The notes under the pieces: model-generated | Told to the model about the DNA's origin: nothing | The model's input: only the letters and a program-made list of their open reading frames with translations | Databases searched by the model: none | Assembly: GCF_023343835.1 (NCBI RefSeq) | Contig: NC_064437.1 | Location: forward strand, 24,031,001-24,095,000 | Direction of reading: 5' to 3' | Length of the DNA stretch: 64,000 nucleotides | Origin: Lagopus muta | Taxonomy: Eukaryota > Chordata > Aves > Galliformes > Phasianidae | Part shown: in pieces, positions 1 through 13,310 of the stretch | Numbering within the stretch: the stretch's first letter is position 1 | Layout: each line of letters opens with the position of its first letter | Position numbers and translations under genes: made by a program

Positions 1-2965
1 GTGTATGGTGACAGATCCATCCTTCCCCTCTCTTTCCTCCGGAGAACTGGGAGACTTCTTTAAACTGTGAGCTCGAAACAGACATTTTGAAACCTTTATT
101 TCCCTTTATTTCTGGCTTTTAAGCCCTTTAAGCTTTGTCCCTGCTTTGTCCAAGGCACCCTACCCAACTTTTAGTCTGGATACGTTTTATTTTCATTCTG
201 CTCAAAGTTGAAAATTTTTGCATAATAATGCTACTCCAAGATAGAGATCTCTAAGAAAATATGCAACATCTGGGGCTGTCTGGCTCGTTCCCTCACAGCC
301 AATGCTAGAGGGAGAAAAAAGTGCTAAGAGACATTGAGATCGACTTCCTTTTTAATTTACACTGAAATGATGGCTGATTGGGGGTGAATTTTGACAAGGC
401 TTCAGTGGAGTCCTGTGCTGATGAACTGGTTCAAATCTGCATAATCATCTATGGTGGCAACAACATTTCATGTTTGTGTATGGGTGTTAACACTCCCCTT
501 GCATTGTTTGCTGTAGTGAACGCTGCAAATCTGAGTAATGTTAACTTGCAGAAGAGGCTTTGAAAGATTTTATTGGCTGCAGCTGTAAATCAAAGCAGAG
601 CAGATTTTTTTGTCTCTGTCTCCTTCACTCCAGCATCTGGATCATCCTCCCTGCTGAGCTGCCTGGATCTTGGTGCTGAGCCCTGCAGGCAGCACGCCTA
701 TCAGCCAGCAACCTGTTGTCGTGGCTAGGGGTGTTTGTGCACAAGAGGGAATGCTTTTTCCCGTTTGTGAAGAGCTAAGCGGCAGTGCTTGGGCTTGAGG
801 AGCTTGTGTTGATAATTTAAGGAGTAATTGTCTGGCTAGGAATGCTTCAGTTCAGGGCACCGAGAACTTGTATTTCCACTCCAACTGTTTATCTGGGAGT
901 GCATTTGCACAGTGTGCTTGCTCTGCTACACAGCACAGGAAGCAGAAACACTTCTCATCTGGAAAGTGGAAGCTGCTCAGAAGCATGTGGAAGATGTGGA
1001 CCAATCCTGAGATGATGTGGTCAGTGAGAAGTCACCTTTGTGAAGCTGCCACTTCAGGATCTCATTCTGGTCAGGCTGTTGGCTGAAACTTCAGTACCCA
1101 ACTGACATCACTGGAGCTCAGTAAAAGAGGCCCGAAACCGTCCCAGGCCAGATGTATTACTAGGGTAAGGTTAAGGCAATGTAATCGTCAGTTTATGGAG
1201 CTGACACACATACTTTGGCCTGCCCAAGGAGAGCGGGGGAGGAAAAGACAGAAAAGACATCTTCCTTGACTTTTATTGCCTACTTCTCGGGGCTTTTTTA
1301 TTTGTTTTGGTTTTTAATTAATCGTTTTAGAAACGCCTATATCTGATCAGTGGGTTTGGCCAGATGTTGAGCCAGCAGCACGGGAGATGTTTCAGGCTTA
1401 CAGTGGAAAGACAGAACTCCTGCTTTCCATTCCAGCTCTGACTGCACACTTGAAAGCTGAGCAACTCCCTGCCGTGTGGTGGAGCTGTGAGGCTGGGTGA
1501 GGGAGCGTTAGCAGAGTTACTGTGATGCCCTGCACAGGAACAGGATGGCTGTGTGAAACAGCTGAGCGGGCTGTAATCTGGATTGGTTGCTTCTCTACCA
1601 TTTCTTGCCATTCAGTTGGGAATTTATTCATTAATTTAGCTTTTAAGTGCTGCCTTCCCACCTGTGAATTTTGGCATGCTTGTTGCTTGATGCATAGCTG
1701 GAACCTGACACAGAAGACAAAGACACAGTGCTCACTTATCTACAATTGTCAGATTTGCATTTGTTTATAATTACATGGAAGAAGCAGTGGCATTGTGCTG
1801 AGATACAACTGGGCACCAAGTCCAGAAGCAACTGGAAACTTTAAGTCATCAATTGCAGCGAAGAAAACTGGATCACAGGGAAGGGGAGCCGTGATCACAT
1901 CCATAAAAGCTGTATCATCGTGCACAAGGGAGCTAAATTAGCACTACGCAGGTTCATTTTTGGCATTTCTTACCTTTTGAGCAGATGCAGTGTTATTAAA
2001 CGAAGATTAGTATTAAAATGCTAATTGGAGGCAGATCTAGTGTGCACAGGCAGTGGCTCTGCCACAGAGCTCTCCCACTTGAGCTCGAAGGATAGAAAGT
2101 ATGGAAAAAAAGCTTCACAGATAGGGGAGAAAGTGGGGCCATGAGAGACAGAATTTAAGAGACTTGTGGTTTATAGTTTAACGTCACTACCAGTAGTGGG
2201 AGAATCTACAGTTACAGAACATTGGGTTTTTCTGTGTGTTTTTTAAGGCTTTTCAGTTGTATGCTGTTTCTCTATAACTGATGGTTTATGTTCATATTCT
2301 GATGGACAGAAAATTTATGGCCAGTGAAGCAAAACCAAAGTAGTAGCTGGCACAGAGAAATAAATCATCTCAGAGAATCATCTTCTCAATCACTGCACTC
2401 TGAGCAGAGGGAACCTCTACTGTTTCATCATGTGTTTGGTTTTTTTTTTAGTTGGTAGCAAATATCAACAGAAAGAGGAAAATCTACAGACTTTGGAGTT
2501 CTTGTTGGTGAGTGTTACAGTCTCTAAGCAGCATCTCAGTTGGGCAGGTTATAATGCTGTGCTTGTCTTAAGTCTGAACTGGTGCTCCATGGCTTTGGTA
2601 CCTCCCGAGGGGAAAAATACAGCCTTCAATGTTGGTTTGAATGTAGCTTACTCTGTTATACACAGGAACTCGATATGGCATTAGAGATGATGGGTTTATG
2701 GCATGAAAGTTTATATGGAAACGTAGGATGGTAACTGTACCATATGTTATCAACAGTGCTGTCAAACACTGGTAGGTTCACAGAAATGAGACACTGGGAC
2801 TCCGGGGATGCTCTGCACCAAACTGAATGCCTGTCTGGGGGGCACATGGGGCTGTTTTGACAGTTACAAATGGTTCTTAGAGACATTAAGGTATGGGAGT
2901 CCAACCTTCTGCCTTTCCTGGGTCACGCTGAGTGAAGAGCAGTTGTTTTGGGCAGCGTATATGTA

Positions 2966-3145
2966 GGTCACTCCAAAAGTAATGCCTCCTATTTACTTTC
3001 ATGGAAGCAACAACAGATACAAAGAGCACAATAACACTGAGCAAATTCTCAGCTGCGAAAGAGTTTTTTCCACACAGCCACACCATTAGCTCTGCTTTAT
3101 TGCCAGTGATAAACAAGAGAGCCTGCGTGCTCTCTTATGGGAGCT
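2966..3145 (+). mobile_element. Mariner-like DNA transposon fragment (Galluhop type)
   Basis: The text CACTCCAAAAGTAATGCCTCC resembles the terminal repeat region of vertebrate mariner elements (compare the 'CAAAAGTAATTGC' core of Hsmar-type ends). What follows agrees with my memory of the left end of the chicken mariner Galluhop. Only the left end, about 180 bp, is present, and no transposase domain was found. The family name is from memory. Confidence 0.5.
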
Positions 3146-3164
3146 GTTAGGTCATGGCCTGAAC

Positions 3165-3260
3165 CAGTGATGGAGCACCTAATGAAGGGGCATAGCCAGC
3201 CCAGGGAGCACAGGTGGAAGCAATTCACCTATGCAACCAGAAGGGGTGGAAGGGGTTCAC
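3165..3260. repeat. Unclassified interspersed repeat, copy A
   Basis: It starts near AGTGATGGAGCACC and resembles copy B at about 14270-14360. It directly follows the mariner-like fragment, so it could be an insertion neighbour rather than part of it. The family is not recognised. Confidence 0.5.
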
Positions 3261-6200
3261 TCCAAAACTTGTATCCCTGCTGAGCAGCTGAGAGTCTCTT
3301 GGGCATGAGCCTGATGTAAGCCTTGTAGATGCAGAATCAGGAGAGGGTAGACAGGGCTTTTGAACTGGGTTAGAGTGAAAAGAGAAACAGCTGAAACTGT
3401 GGAGCAGGTGGAAGTGCTGTATGTGCTCCAAGTAACATTTATCTCTGATTTCATCTTTAGTGGTCACTGATTTCGGGGTGTTTTAACTATAGGCTTCCAA
3501 CCATGAAACTGAAAGAAATGAAGGCTCTAAAATGCAAGCTCCTGAAGTGATAACTGACCCTCAAAGGTCAAGGCTGTCTTCCTGGGCCACGCTCACCTGC
3601 TCAGGCAGCCACCTCCTTTCTTTTGGGCACAGTCCTTGCTGTACTGCTCTGTGCCTCTTTCCCAAGCAGCGTTTCTTGCTGTATTTGCTCCAAGATATAT
3701 GCATTCCACGTGTGGCTTTCAGTTGGATGTCAAGGTGCTGCTTTTTACTCGGGACTTGCCTTTCTGAGGCCCTGCTTATGCCGGAGGAATTAGTACCCAT
3801 TTTAGAGCAGCTTGTCAACACCAGCACCGTTAACAGTGTGAACGCTAGTGCAGACAGGCTCAGGTGTCTATTGCATCAGGAAGACTTCCAGAAAGCAGCT
3901 CTGCTCTGTGGTCAGTTGCACCCAGGTGCTGCTGGTCACAGTGCCAACCTCAAGAGCCTCCCTGCCTGCACCAGGCCTGTGTGAGTTGCAGGTTGCTGTG
4001 GGAATGTCCACGGAGGGCTGGTGGCACAGTGTGCCCTGCCCGAGGCTCCCAGACAAACCACAAAGCCTGTCACTTCTCAGCAGCTCTGGGAATGGGAGGA
4101 GGGGGGTGGGAAGGGAAGGGAGGATTTTGGAGGATGCTGGCTGGCATTCCCTGCCCTAGGTTGGTCTCTTTTAAATGACGTCAGGGCACCCAGGATACAA
4201 GGTGGGAGGGTTAATTTGGATGTTGGGAATCGGAGGTGAGTATCAATAAGCAGAGCTGTTAAGAAATCTCTCCTCACTCGTGCACATCGGGAACATTTTC
4301 CTCTTTGGCATGTGTTCTTCAGTTCCCCAGCAGTACGAGCAAATTGGAAAGTTCAGCTGTCATTTGGGGAAGGTCATAGATCACACTAGCAGCCCGAGTA
4401 ATCCAAGAGGTTTTAAGTATCATAGCATTTAGTTTAAAGTGAAATTTGCTCTGACAGGGGCTGGCAGACCAATAGGAAAAAGAAATATTTGTGCTTGGAG
4501 AAGTGCATGTGTAGAGACCGCGAGTATAACTGATGGCTGGAAGTGATTTCAGTCTAAAAAAAACAAATCATTAAGAGAGTGCATAGGGGTAAAATACACA
4601 GTTCATATTTTAAAGGGTCTCAAAATGAACCAGCAACTGAGGTTAGCAGTACATAGTAATTAGCTGTGCTGTTCACTGTTTAACTCCGTCAGCTCCAGGC
4701 ATGGTGGTAAACTTTGCACAAGCAGACAGCTATGCTGGGTTAGTGAGTGTGGATCCCTCTGCATGCAGCCATGTGATGCTGTGAGAAAAAGCTCCTGTAA
4801 ATAACTTGCAGATTAAGGCAGCTGTGTAATTAATTTATCTGAGGAGTCCGTGATGCTGTGTGATGCACATCCATTGTACGAGTGCAGGGATTGCATACGC
4901 TGCTGTTGGATACCCAGCTGAACCAGGCGCTGAGCACAGTTTCCATGTAGATGCTGTATAAATAATGCTAACACCACATTTTTACCTAGGAGCAAGTCTG
5001 GAAGTTGATTGCTGGTATAAATCTGCGAGCACGCGGCACAAATCACCATCTCAGGCCAACCATTAGCCGACAAGTGTTTACAGCTGAAAGCTACCATCTT
5101 TCCTGCCTGTGCCCTTCTGCTGTTCTTGGCAGGGGTGGCAAGCATTCAGCAGGACTTGGTTTTCCAACCCTGTGTCCAGCTGCATGGGTTGTGCTCATAG
5201 AGGCACTGCTCTTGGCCTGCCAGCCTCGTGCCAAAGCCAGACTTCAGTCCAGAGCCAGGTGTTTGCAGTTCTGTTGCCCGGGCTCGATAGTCTTTCCTTC
5301 ATCCATGAGGACAAGTTTTTGGCTATGTTTGTCAGCCCAAACAATCAAATAGGTGAAGCTGGTATGTTTCAAGAGCACTAAGATGTAAAAACGAAGCCAG
5401 CTTTTTTTTGAAGCACGGGCAAGCATTCGCTTACTGATGAGAAATATTTAGAGAGAGCAGTGATTTGATCAAGGTGTCTTAATGTGATTTCCTATTCTCT
5501 CTTTTTTAATTTTTTTAACTGTCCAAAGCAGTTATCAGCTGATCCATCTCTTCCAGTTTTCCTCAGGACACCAACATATGTCTAAACCATTTGGAAATAA
5601 CTGATACTTCTCAAAGTTTAAACTCTGGGGATCTTTACCTAATTGCTTACACGTTTATAAAGGAAAAAAATATATGTATAAAACAATGATTTGCTGAGAA
5701 TGTAATCGAAACCATATTTTCCTTGCTCTCTTTATCAATGTAAGTGTATTTGAAAGTTCTTTGAGGATGGCTGAACTGGAAATAGCTGGGATAGCTCTGG
5801 CTGCAGGGATGGAGACCCACTGCCACCCCGTGGCTCGGCGATGTCCCTGCATCGCACCCGTATCCGTAGCAAATAATGGAGTAACGGAGGACCGTCATCC
5901 TCTGACCGAGGGACTGTGATTGCAGATGTTGGAGCGCGATGTTCGGTGTGCCTGGAGAGTTGGATACCACGGAAGTAATGAGGTTTCTTGATATCCCTCC
6001 TTCCAGGAGTCTTCTACGGCTTTGGGTCTGCTAAGGAGGAAGCTGTTGTGTGCCCAGTACGAAGGAGGGAGCTGGAGAAGGCATCCCAGATGTTAGCAGC
6101 TTGTTTCAGAATGGGCTGAAAAAAGAGTAATTGGTCTTTGTAGGAAGGAATGGGAGGGCGGAGGAGGGTGCAGAACCACAGCCATGTGTGCACACTGCTT

Positions 6201-7765
6201 TGTGCTGCCAGCACTGCTGCTCTGCTTCCCTTTGCTCTGCGGAAGGGACCGCTCAGATGTGGGGTCAGACCGATGGCTCCATGTACAAGTTCTGAGACAG
6301 AGGCTCTGCCAATTCAAATACAGACAGGCAGGCGTGGAAATAGCAGTGTGCTTTCAGGGTACTGTGTTCCTCCAGAAACGTTTAGGTGAAACAGAATGGT
6401 TTTCTCTGCATTTGGTTTTCTTGGTTGTTCCCTCCCTCTCAGAGGACAAGTCTCAGCCTCGGGCCTTCCACCCTCACATGATGATCAGAGCATCCCATGT
6501 GGGAATGGGTTTCCTGAGGAACCAGGCACGTGAGGTCCTTTCCTAGGCTCTCCCAGAGGCACCATGAGGAAAATAACACTGGCAAGGACAGAGTGCTTGG
6601 ACAGGATCCCCCCAGCGCTACAGCTGAGCCCTTTCAGCCCAACCAGTTGGGCAGCGCCAGCTTTTTGGTGAGTCAGGGCCTGGGGCCCAGCCATTGTACG
6701 TCTTCTGGATGGGTCATTCTTTCCCAGGCCTTGGCTGTTGCATAACCCATGTTCCATATGTATAATTGGCAGTAATGAGGTTCAGCTTTTCCCCACTCCA
6801 AAAGCACTTTGGTTCTTTGTGTTTTGACAGTCTTCTGAAGGGAAGTTCAACTTCTTTCAATGCATCTTTAGTCAGACAATAAATTAGAGTCCTTTTCCAT
6901 TTGTCCTGCTGAAGTGGAAGTTTAAAAGTGACACAGCTAAGAATAGGCATTAATCCAGTGTCTTAAGCAACGTTCATTTTCCCTCTACCTCCTGCATGAG
7001 AGTTATTGTTGAGCATGAAATATGTGCCACTTTTCCCTACACAGTTCTCGTGCTGTGGGACTTTTAGGTGTAAAAGATGCTCTTCTGTATGACAAATGGC
7101 TCATTGTGTCTCATTAGAATGCAGCCACTCAAGTATTTGATGAATTCTTTCTGCCGTTTGGCTGTCGGTCTCATAACCCACCAGAAACGTTGTCCTTTGC
7201 TGAACTGTGTTGCTATGCCATATATTGTCACTTTTCATTTCTGACTGGTCTGTGCCCTAGGGCTTCAGAAATGCACTGTTTCTGCAAGAAAATTGGATTA
7301 TTCAGATCCCCTGTGTAGGGACAGGGCTACCAGTGGGCTTTGCAAGATGTGTACTTGAAGTGTCCCCAGAAATAACACATCAACTTCAGTGTACAGGCGG
7401 AGAAACTGAGTCACAGAAGCAAAGCTTCACTGGTAAATCCATAAGAGAAGAGTCGGTTTCTTTAGGGGTTTTCTTCTGGGCTGAAAGTCAAAAGCAGCTC
7501 ACGAGAAGCTGTTTAGTTCCACAGTGCACATTTGCCACTGCCTCACTTTCAGAAAACAAGAAGGAATTCATGCAGGGATTTTTTTTTTTTTTCTTAGGCC
7601 TCCTTTTCCTGGAAAAGAGTTGTTGATTTCTCTTCAGCTATTCTGTTCTACAGGAGTGAGGACGGAGCAATGCTGGCTAGGATGAGAAAGACACTGAGCT
7701 GCTTCTAAGTTGAAGAGTTGGAGCATCCAGCAGCAGCGCGCCTTCCCCACCACGCAACAAGCTGA

Positions 7766-7912
<147 letters not shown>

Positions 7913-8235
7913 AGCACCGGGCTGCTGCGCCCTGCCTGCAGGGACCAGCGTGTGCATGGCAGGCGGTAGATGTGTCCCTTGGTAGTGCATGGTTGTACCA
8001 CAGCGGGTCCGTCGTTATGTATCCTTTGGCGTGTGTAGCTCCAGGTAAACCCAGCCTTTCTGGGTCTGCTGTCGTAGTGACTGTGTTACTCTTCAGTTGC
8101 TCTTTAATACCATTTTTGTACCAGATTTGCTCTGTGACTTGAAAACAAGTATTGAAAAGCTGCTGGACTGGAAAGTGTCACGTTATGTATATTAAGCTAC
8201 TAATTTAATTTCTATTAAATACGAAAACCTGTGTG
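7913..8235 (+). other. KIFAP3: KIFAP3 3' UTR with poly(A) signal
   Basis: This is non-coding sequence after the KIFAP3 stop. An ATTAAA hexamer lies at 8214-8219, followed by a GT-rich stretch (GTGTGGTCAGTGTCGG) suited to cleavage-factor binding. The cleavage site near 8235 is inferred. A second possible signal, AATAAA in 'GACAATAAAATCTTG' near 8850, could give a longer 3' end. Confidence 0.65.
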
Positions 8236-11200
8236 GTCAGTGTCGGATGTGGCGAATGCATTTCTAGCCCACGTTTTGTTTGTTTTCCAAAGCGTTTAAG
8301 AGGAATGCTCCATGTGAAGTGTTTAACGTGGACTGTTTCCCTCTAATGCTTGAGTAACACGAACACACTTCAGCCCCTGCATCTCCTGGCACTGCCTTGA
8401 CACATAGTTACTGCAGTCTGGTCTTTGGCCTGATGACTTTAATAATGGAAAGATGGCACAGATTCACTCCCTTTAGGCCTCAGGCATTTAGAGTCTAGTT
8501 GAAAACTTAAAATTAGAAACCACAGCACACAAAAAAAATACCTTTACTGTGAGTTTTGGGACATGCCTGTAGGTTGAGAGAAAACAACCCCTAACATCCT
8601 GAAGTCTAGCAAGGTAAAAAAAGCACTGTAGCTCAGTTCAGAGTGCAGGTGCAGTCTTTTCCCCCCAGCTTCTCTATCCTGAAGTACGATTTATCCCGGC
8701 CTACTTGTTCACGTGGGTTTAAGCCAGGTCTAAGCACAGAGCGTGGACTGAGCAGCAGACAATCCAAGTTAGACATACACAAGCAGTGCTGTGATGAAAC
8801 TGAGCCATGTTTGAAACATGCTATGTGAAAGTGGAATTTAGGAAAGCGGACAATAAAATCTTGTACCGTCACCCATAACGGATAGATGGAAGCATACAGG
8901 CAATGCTCTCTGCTTGCCACTATCTTGAAAGCAGTTCAGATCCCTTTTAAAATTCATCAGATCCCTTTTAAAGCTCCTCAGTTTTAAATGGCTGTCGAGT
9001 TGCAGAATTGTGCCCATCCTCTCTTCCACACACCCGGCTCAAACAGCAAACACACCTGGATGAGGGGCTGGCAGTACCAGAACAGAAGCCAGTACTCCCT
9101 TACAAATGGTGGATATGCTACGAAGGTGGTTGTTTGTTGAGTTTGTATTTACCTTATACCTTTAATATCTTCGAGATCAGGGTTGTTCTTAAGCCTTGCT
9201 GTTGAAAGATGTGTGGGTACCTTCATATGCACTGCTGCTCACCAGGTTTCATTCTGTGTGACTGGAAATGATTCTAAAATTAGCCCTGGTGTTTCTTACA
9301 AGTTTTCAGCCTCCACCCTGTGCTGGCTTCAACGTTCATGGCTCCACTTACTGGAGGTAGGTGGAAGAGCAGCCTTGCCAAGATTAACTACTATTTTTAA
9401 AATCATTTTTTACACAATTGTTAACTAATTCATGTGCAATTTCTTAGAAGATTGAAGTTCTCTCTAGAAACATGCAGAAAATGTGAATTAAACTGATGTG
9501 TGATACTTTTCATTGGCCTGAACCTACGCTCCATCTGCCTGGCACTTGCGCCATGTTTAGTGGGACCCTCTCAGATATTTTATAGCTATAGCTGTGAGAG
9601 GAATCACCCAAACTGCATTCGGACACAAGCTTTCTTTTTTGGGGAGCAGTACCCACACATCAGGATTTTCCAGAAAATCAGCATTAGGTTATTTAAAGCA
9701 GTTGTCCTCCTCACGGAATGCGTTTTGAGTGGAGGGGGAGGAAAGAGGTGAGTCCTTAGAGCACATTCAAACTATCGATGAAACTGAAGGAGCCTTTAAT
9801 TGGAAGCTTCGAGGTTAACGAGGAACTGCAGTTGAGACTCAGCAAATGGGTGGGTGTCTGTAATTGTAATACAGCTGTGCCCATGCTGAGAATAAACGGC
9901 AGTGGAAAAATCTCTGGCTGCATTTTTAGTATTCAATGTTAGGAGTTTATGAGAAAAGAATAAAAGATCAAGTACTTGTAGCTTTGCCTGGCAGCAGCTA
10001 AGAGAAGAACATCATTTATCTGCAAGCAGAGCTTGGTAAAAATTACTCAGCACTTGGTAGCCTGAGGACAGAGCCTGCTAGCCAAGATGAAAACCAGCTG
10101 TGCCACTATATTCTCTACGGCGGGAGAGCCTCATTTTCTCTTTAATTACAGTTCCTGAGCCAGAAAGAGGAAAAACGATATGAGCACATACATTTTTCAA
10201 TCTATATCACATTTCCTGTGGGTGTCAGAGGGAGACCCTACACTCGTCTGACCTGTAGGGTAACTTTTTAATTATCTGCATTTAGGGATTCAGTCCCTGA
10301 GTAGTGTATCCTGTATAAAATGAGGCAAGGAGGGATCTGTTTTCTTCTAGCACCTTCTACGTCTCCTGCACTGCCTACCTTTTCCTCATTTCTCTTCCTG
10401 ACTTTGATTTGCTCCCCTTTGCTTCCCTTTACAGCAGGGATCCCTGTCACTGGGATATCGTCCTTCACTCTCTGCTGCTAATAAATTGATGAGCTTGGCT
10501 GTGCAGGTGTTTTAGATGTAAGCAGGCTATAAAGTTAACAGCGCAGTGAAATAAGCATAGGCCGAGAAGTTTGTATGTCTGGTAGCTATTACTCAGGCTT
10601 TCTACAGCTGTACAGTGTACTTCCAGAGATATTTTACTAAATGCAGCACCCTAAGATCTGTTTGAAATTAAGGAGGTTACTGGGTAACACGGGGTGGAGA
10701 AAGGCAGAAGCGAACAGATATCCTCAGCCCAAAGGGAAGGACCTGATTCAGAGTCTTTTAAACTGGTGTGTACAGTGCTGTCTGCTAACAGTTCAACACG
10801 TGCATTTCATTCTGAAATGAGATTGCCGTGATTCTGCTGAATTTAATCCACTTTGGATTAAATTAAAGAGGAACAAGATGTATCTTTTCCTGGAACAAGC
10901 AAGACAAGTTCTTTTTAGATACGACAGATTTCAAGGTCCTCTGGCAGGTTCCTTAACAGAATTCCTGTAATACACCATTGGTAAATTAAACCCTGCTCTG
11001 ATCGTAGCTCCAACTTTGTTGGGACAAACAAAAGACAATGAAGCTGACTTACTCACACAGCTTCCATTGCGACTGACAGCCCTTGGAGCTGCTGTGGCCG
11101 GCTCTTTTCTTCTGAGATTCAGGAGAGCACCAGCCTCGCTCCCTGCTTGCATTTTGTCTCTGCCTGTAGTCCTTTGGGTCTAACAGCGCCTCAGACACGT

Positions 11201-11600
11201 GTGTAGAGGGGACAGCTAAATCCTTGCTTTGGTTCTTGAATGACTCTGCCTTCTTTGCGCTCGGTGAGGCTGTCAGCCATCGCACCGTGCTTCTGGGTGT
11301 GCCTGCGGACAGTAACTGGAACGGGTGTGAACGTGTACCGCTAAAGAGCTCTCGCCAGCTGGACAGCACGAGACGTAACGGGCGCTGAATTGGTGGAGCC
11401 GTTACAGAGCGAGCCGAGGCTTAGAGCGGCTCAGACCACCTTAAAGCACGCTGTCATTGCTCTGATCCCCGTCTAGACGGGCGGTGGTGCGGGCCGTGCT
11501 GCCGGCCCTCCTCGTTCTGAACGCTCCCTTCAAAGTGGCGGCACAAACCGCATCCTAACGCCTCGGAGCCGCAGTAACAGCGCCGATACGAGAGCAAAGT
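8236..11600. other. Intergenic region between KIFAP3 and SCYL3
   Basis: I see no exon, RNA gene or clear transposon here. The only structure noticed is a short tandem duplication at about 8936-8977. GC content rises from about 11.4 kb towards the SCYL3 CpG island. Confidence 0.6.
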
Positions 11601-11629
11601 GTGAAAAAGTGCGGACCTCCCACCGCACT

Positions 11630-12560
11630 GCGCTCGCTGCTTCCGGCGCTCCTCCTGCCGCACAACGCACTCACGTGCGGTCTCTCCCCGGAGCCCCTTT
11701 ACTCCGCGCCGACGGCAGCAATTATTTTAATGGCGTTCCTTGCGTCCCGTGGCGGTGTCGGCACACCGCCTGCGGGTGGGGCTGCCGTTCGGCCCCAACG
11801 AGGGGTGCGCTGCTGATTCCCCTCCCCGTCCCCAGGGACGCGGCTCCGAGGAAGGCGTCCTCCGCCAAAGGGGAGGAGGAGCCCGCTCGCCCACAACCCA
11901 AATGGCGGCCCTGCCCTCGCTCAAGATGGGGCCGCCCGCTCGGCGGGTCCTCCGGGCCGGCAGGGGGTGCGCGCGGCGCGTGGCGGCGCTCTTCCCGCCC
12001 TCCTCGCCTCGCGCCGCTGCCGGAAGCGTAGTCGACGGCCGCGCCGTGCGGGAGGGAGCGAGCGGCCGGCGGGGCAGGGGAGGCGGCTCCCTCGGGCCGG
12101 CCGGGAGCAGGTGCGGCGGGGCCGGGCTGCGGGAGGGGGCCGGGCTGCGGGACGGGGCCGGCACCTCGCGGCGGGCCCGGAGCCGCCGCCGCCGCTTTGG
12201 GTGAGGGCGGTGCGGGCCCGGCGCTGTCGTCCGCCCGTGGCCGCGTCTGGGCTGCGGGGCGCTCGCTTTCGGGGTGCGGCCGCCCAGCGCTGGGATGAGC
12301 GGCGGTTCCCGGCGCCGAGCGTGGCAGCCCGGCCGTGCGCACCGTGCTGCCCGTGTTCGCGGGGTGTCTTTGCGCTGTGCGGTTTGTGTGGCTGGGAGCT
12401 CGTGTCAGTCTCAGAAGCGCTCCCCGTGTCAGGGTCAGGAGCGCCAGCTTCGTGCTGCCGCAGCTCCGGCCGCCGCCGTGGATAAACAAACGCCGGCAGC
12501 CGTGCTGGGAAGAGCAGGGTTACGAGGTGAGCGAACAGCCCCGCAGCCGGGCGCTGCTCC
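11630..12560 (+). promoter_or_regulatory. SCYL3: CpG island and promoter region of SCYL3
   Basis: This stretch is very GC-rich and CpG-dense, unlike its AT-rich surroundings, and lies just 5' of the SCYL3 coding start. It has ETS-type motifs (CTTCCGG at 11640-11646, CCGGAAG at 12020-12026) and YY1-like ATGG cores (AAATGGCGG at about 11900, CAAGATGGGG at about 11922). A likely non-coding first exon ends at a GTGAGG donor at 12201. The matching acceptor GCAG ends at 13184, so the second exon carries the start codon at 13311. TATA boxes are not evident, as expected for a housekeeping promoter. The exact transcription start cannot be read from sequence. Confidence 0.75.
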
Positions 12561-12735
12561 GTGCTCTCGGCGCTGTGTGAGCCCTCGTGGGCCGGGCAGG
12601 TCTCACGGAAGGCCTTCCTACACACGTCCAGGCTGTGCTGTTTCCCTTCTGCCTACCTCCCTGCCCTTCTGTGTGGCGCTTGGACGCTGTGAGCCCGAGT
12701 TCTGTCGCTTTCCTGACGTTCGCACAAAGGGGATT

Positions 12736-12792
12736 GGTGTGGATGAGGTGACCTTAGTGCTCTTTCCAACCTCGATGATTCTGTGGCTGTGT
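12736..12792 (+). repeat. CR1 LINE 3'-tail fragment
   Basis: The text 'CTTTCCAACCTCGATGATTCTGTG' type tail, seen in pieces here, is the 3' end of a CR1 element in plus orientation, ending in the ATTCTGTG terminal repeat unit. It is only about 55 bp long and sits in SCYL3 intron 1. Confidence 0.6.
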
Positions 12793-13310
12793 GCTCGCTT
12801 GGTGCCGTGCGGCACGTTGAGCCCTGTTACGTCAGTTAGAAGCCGTTCAGGTTCCCATAGCAAACGTGTCCCTGTGGCTCCTTCCTCCCAGCACGGAGCC
12901 CAGCGGGAGCTGTGCCGGCTGCAGAGCTGTGGCTGACAGGTGAGATGGGGAGGTGAGACATGAACAAGGGGCTGTGGAGGTTCAGTCTCCTCCATAGAAA
13001 ACACTCTTGGAAGAGTCCCATTTTGCTTCTTGCTAATGCTCCTGCTGCTTAGCGGGCTGTGCAGTTGGGGTAGTTTATATTTAATAAAGGTATTAGATCG
13101 TAACGCGTTGAGTCTAGGAGGCTGTTTTTGTTGTTGGTAAACAACTGATAGGATTGTTCTTCATGGCTGTCTCGTGCTTTGCAGAAAATGCTCTGAAATT
13201 GAACAGGATAGCGCCTGCCTCAACTCAGTCTGCCTGAAAAGCTCTTCCTCCGCCCAGAGACCTGTTTGTCACCAAGAGGGAATCTCTCCAGCGGCCCAAC
13301 TCGGCGAGTG

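Noticed and set aside
3532-3984. 150-codon open frame in the KIFAP3 intron
   Set aside because: No recognisable domain, and a frame this long is expected by chance in 64 kb.
11902-12204. Plus-strand ATGGCGGCC.. frame as an alternative SCYL3 or separate gene start
   Set aside because: It would end within the likely first exon and does not join the SCYL3 frame. The ATGGCGGC text is better read as a YY1-type promoter motif.
11722-12489. A 255-codon open frame on the minus strand and several others over 100 codons
   Set aside because: All lie in the CpG island, where stop codons are rare. The peptides are Pro/Ala/Arg-rich in every frame with no domain.
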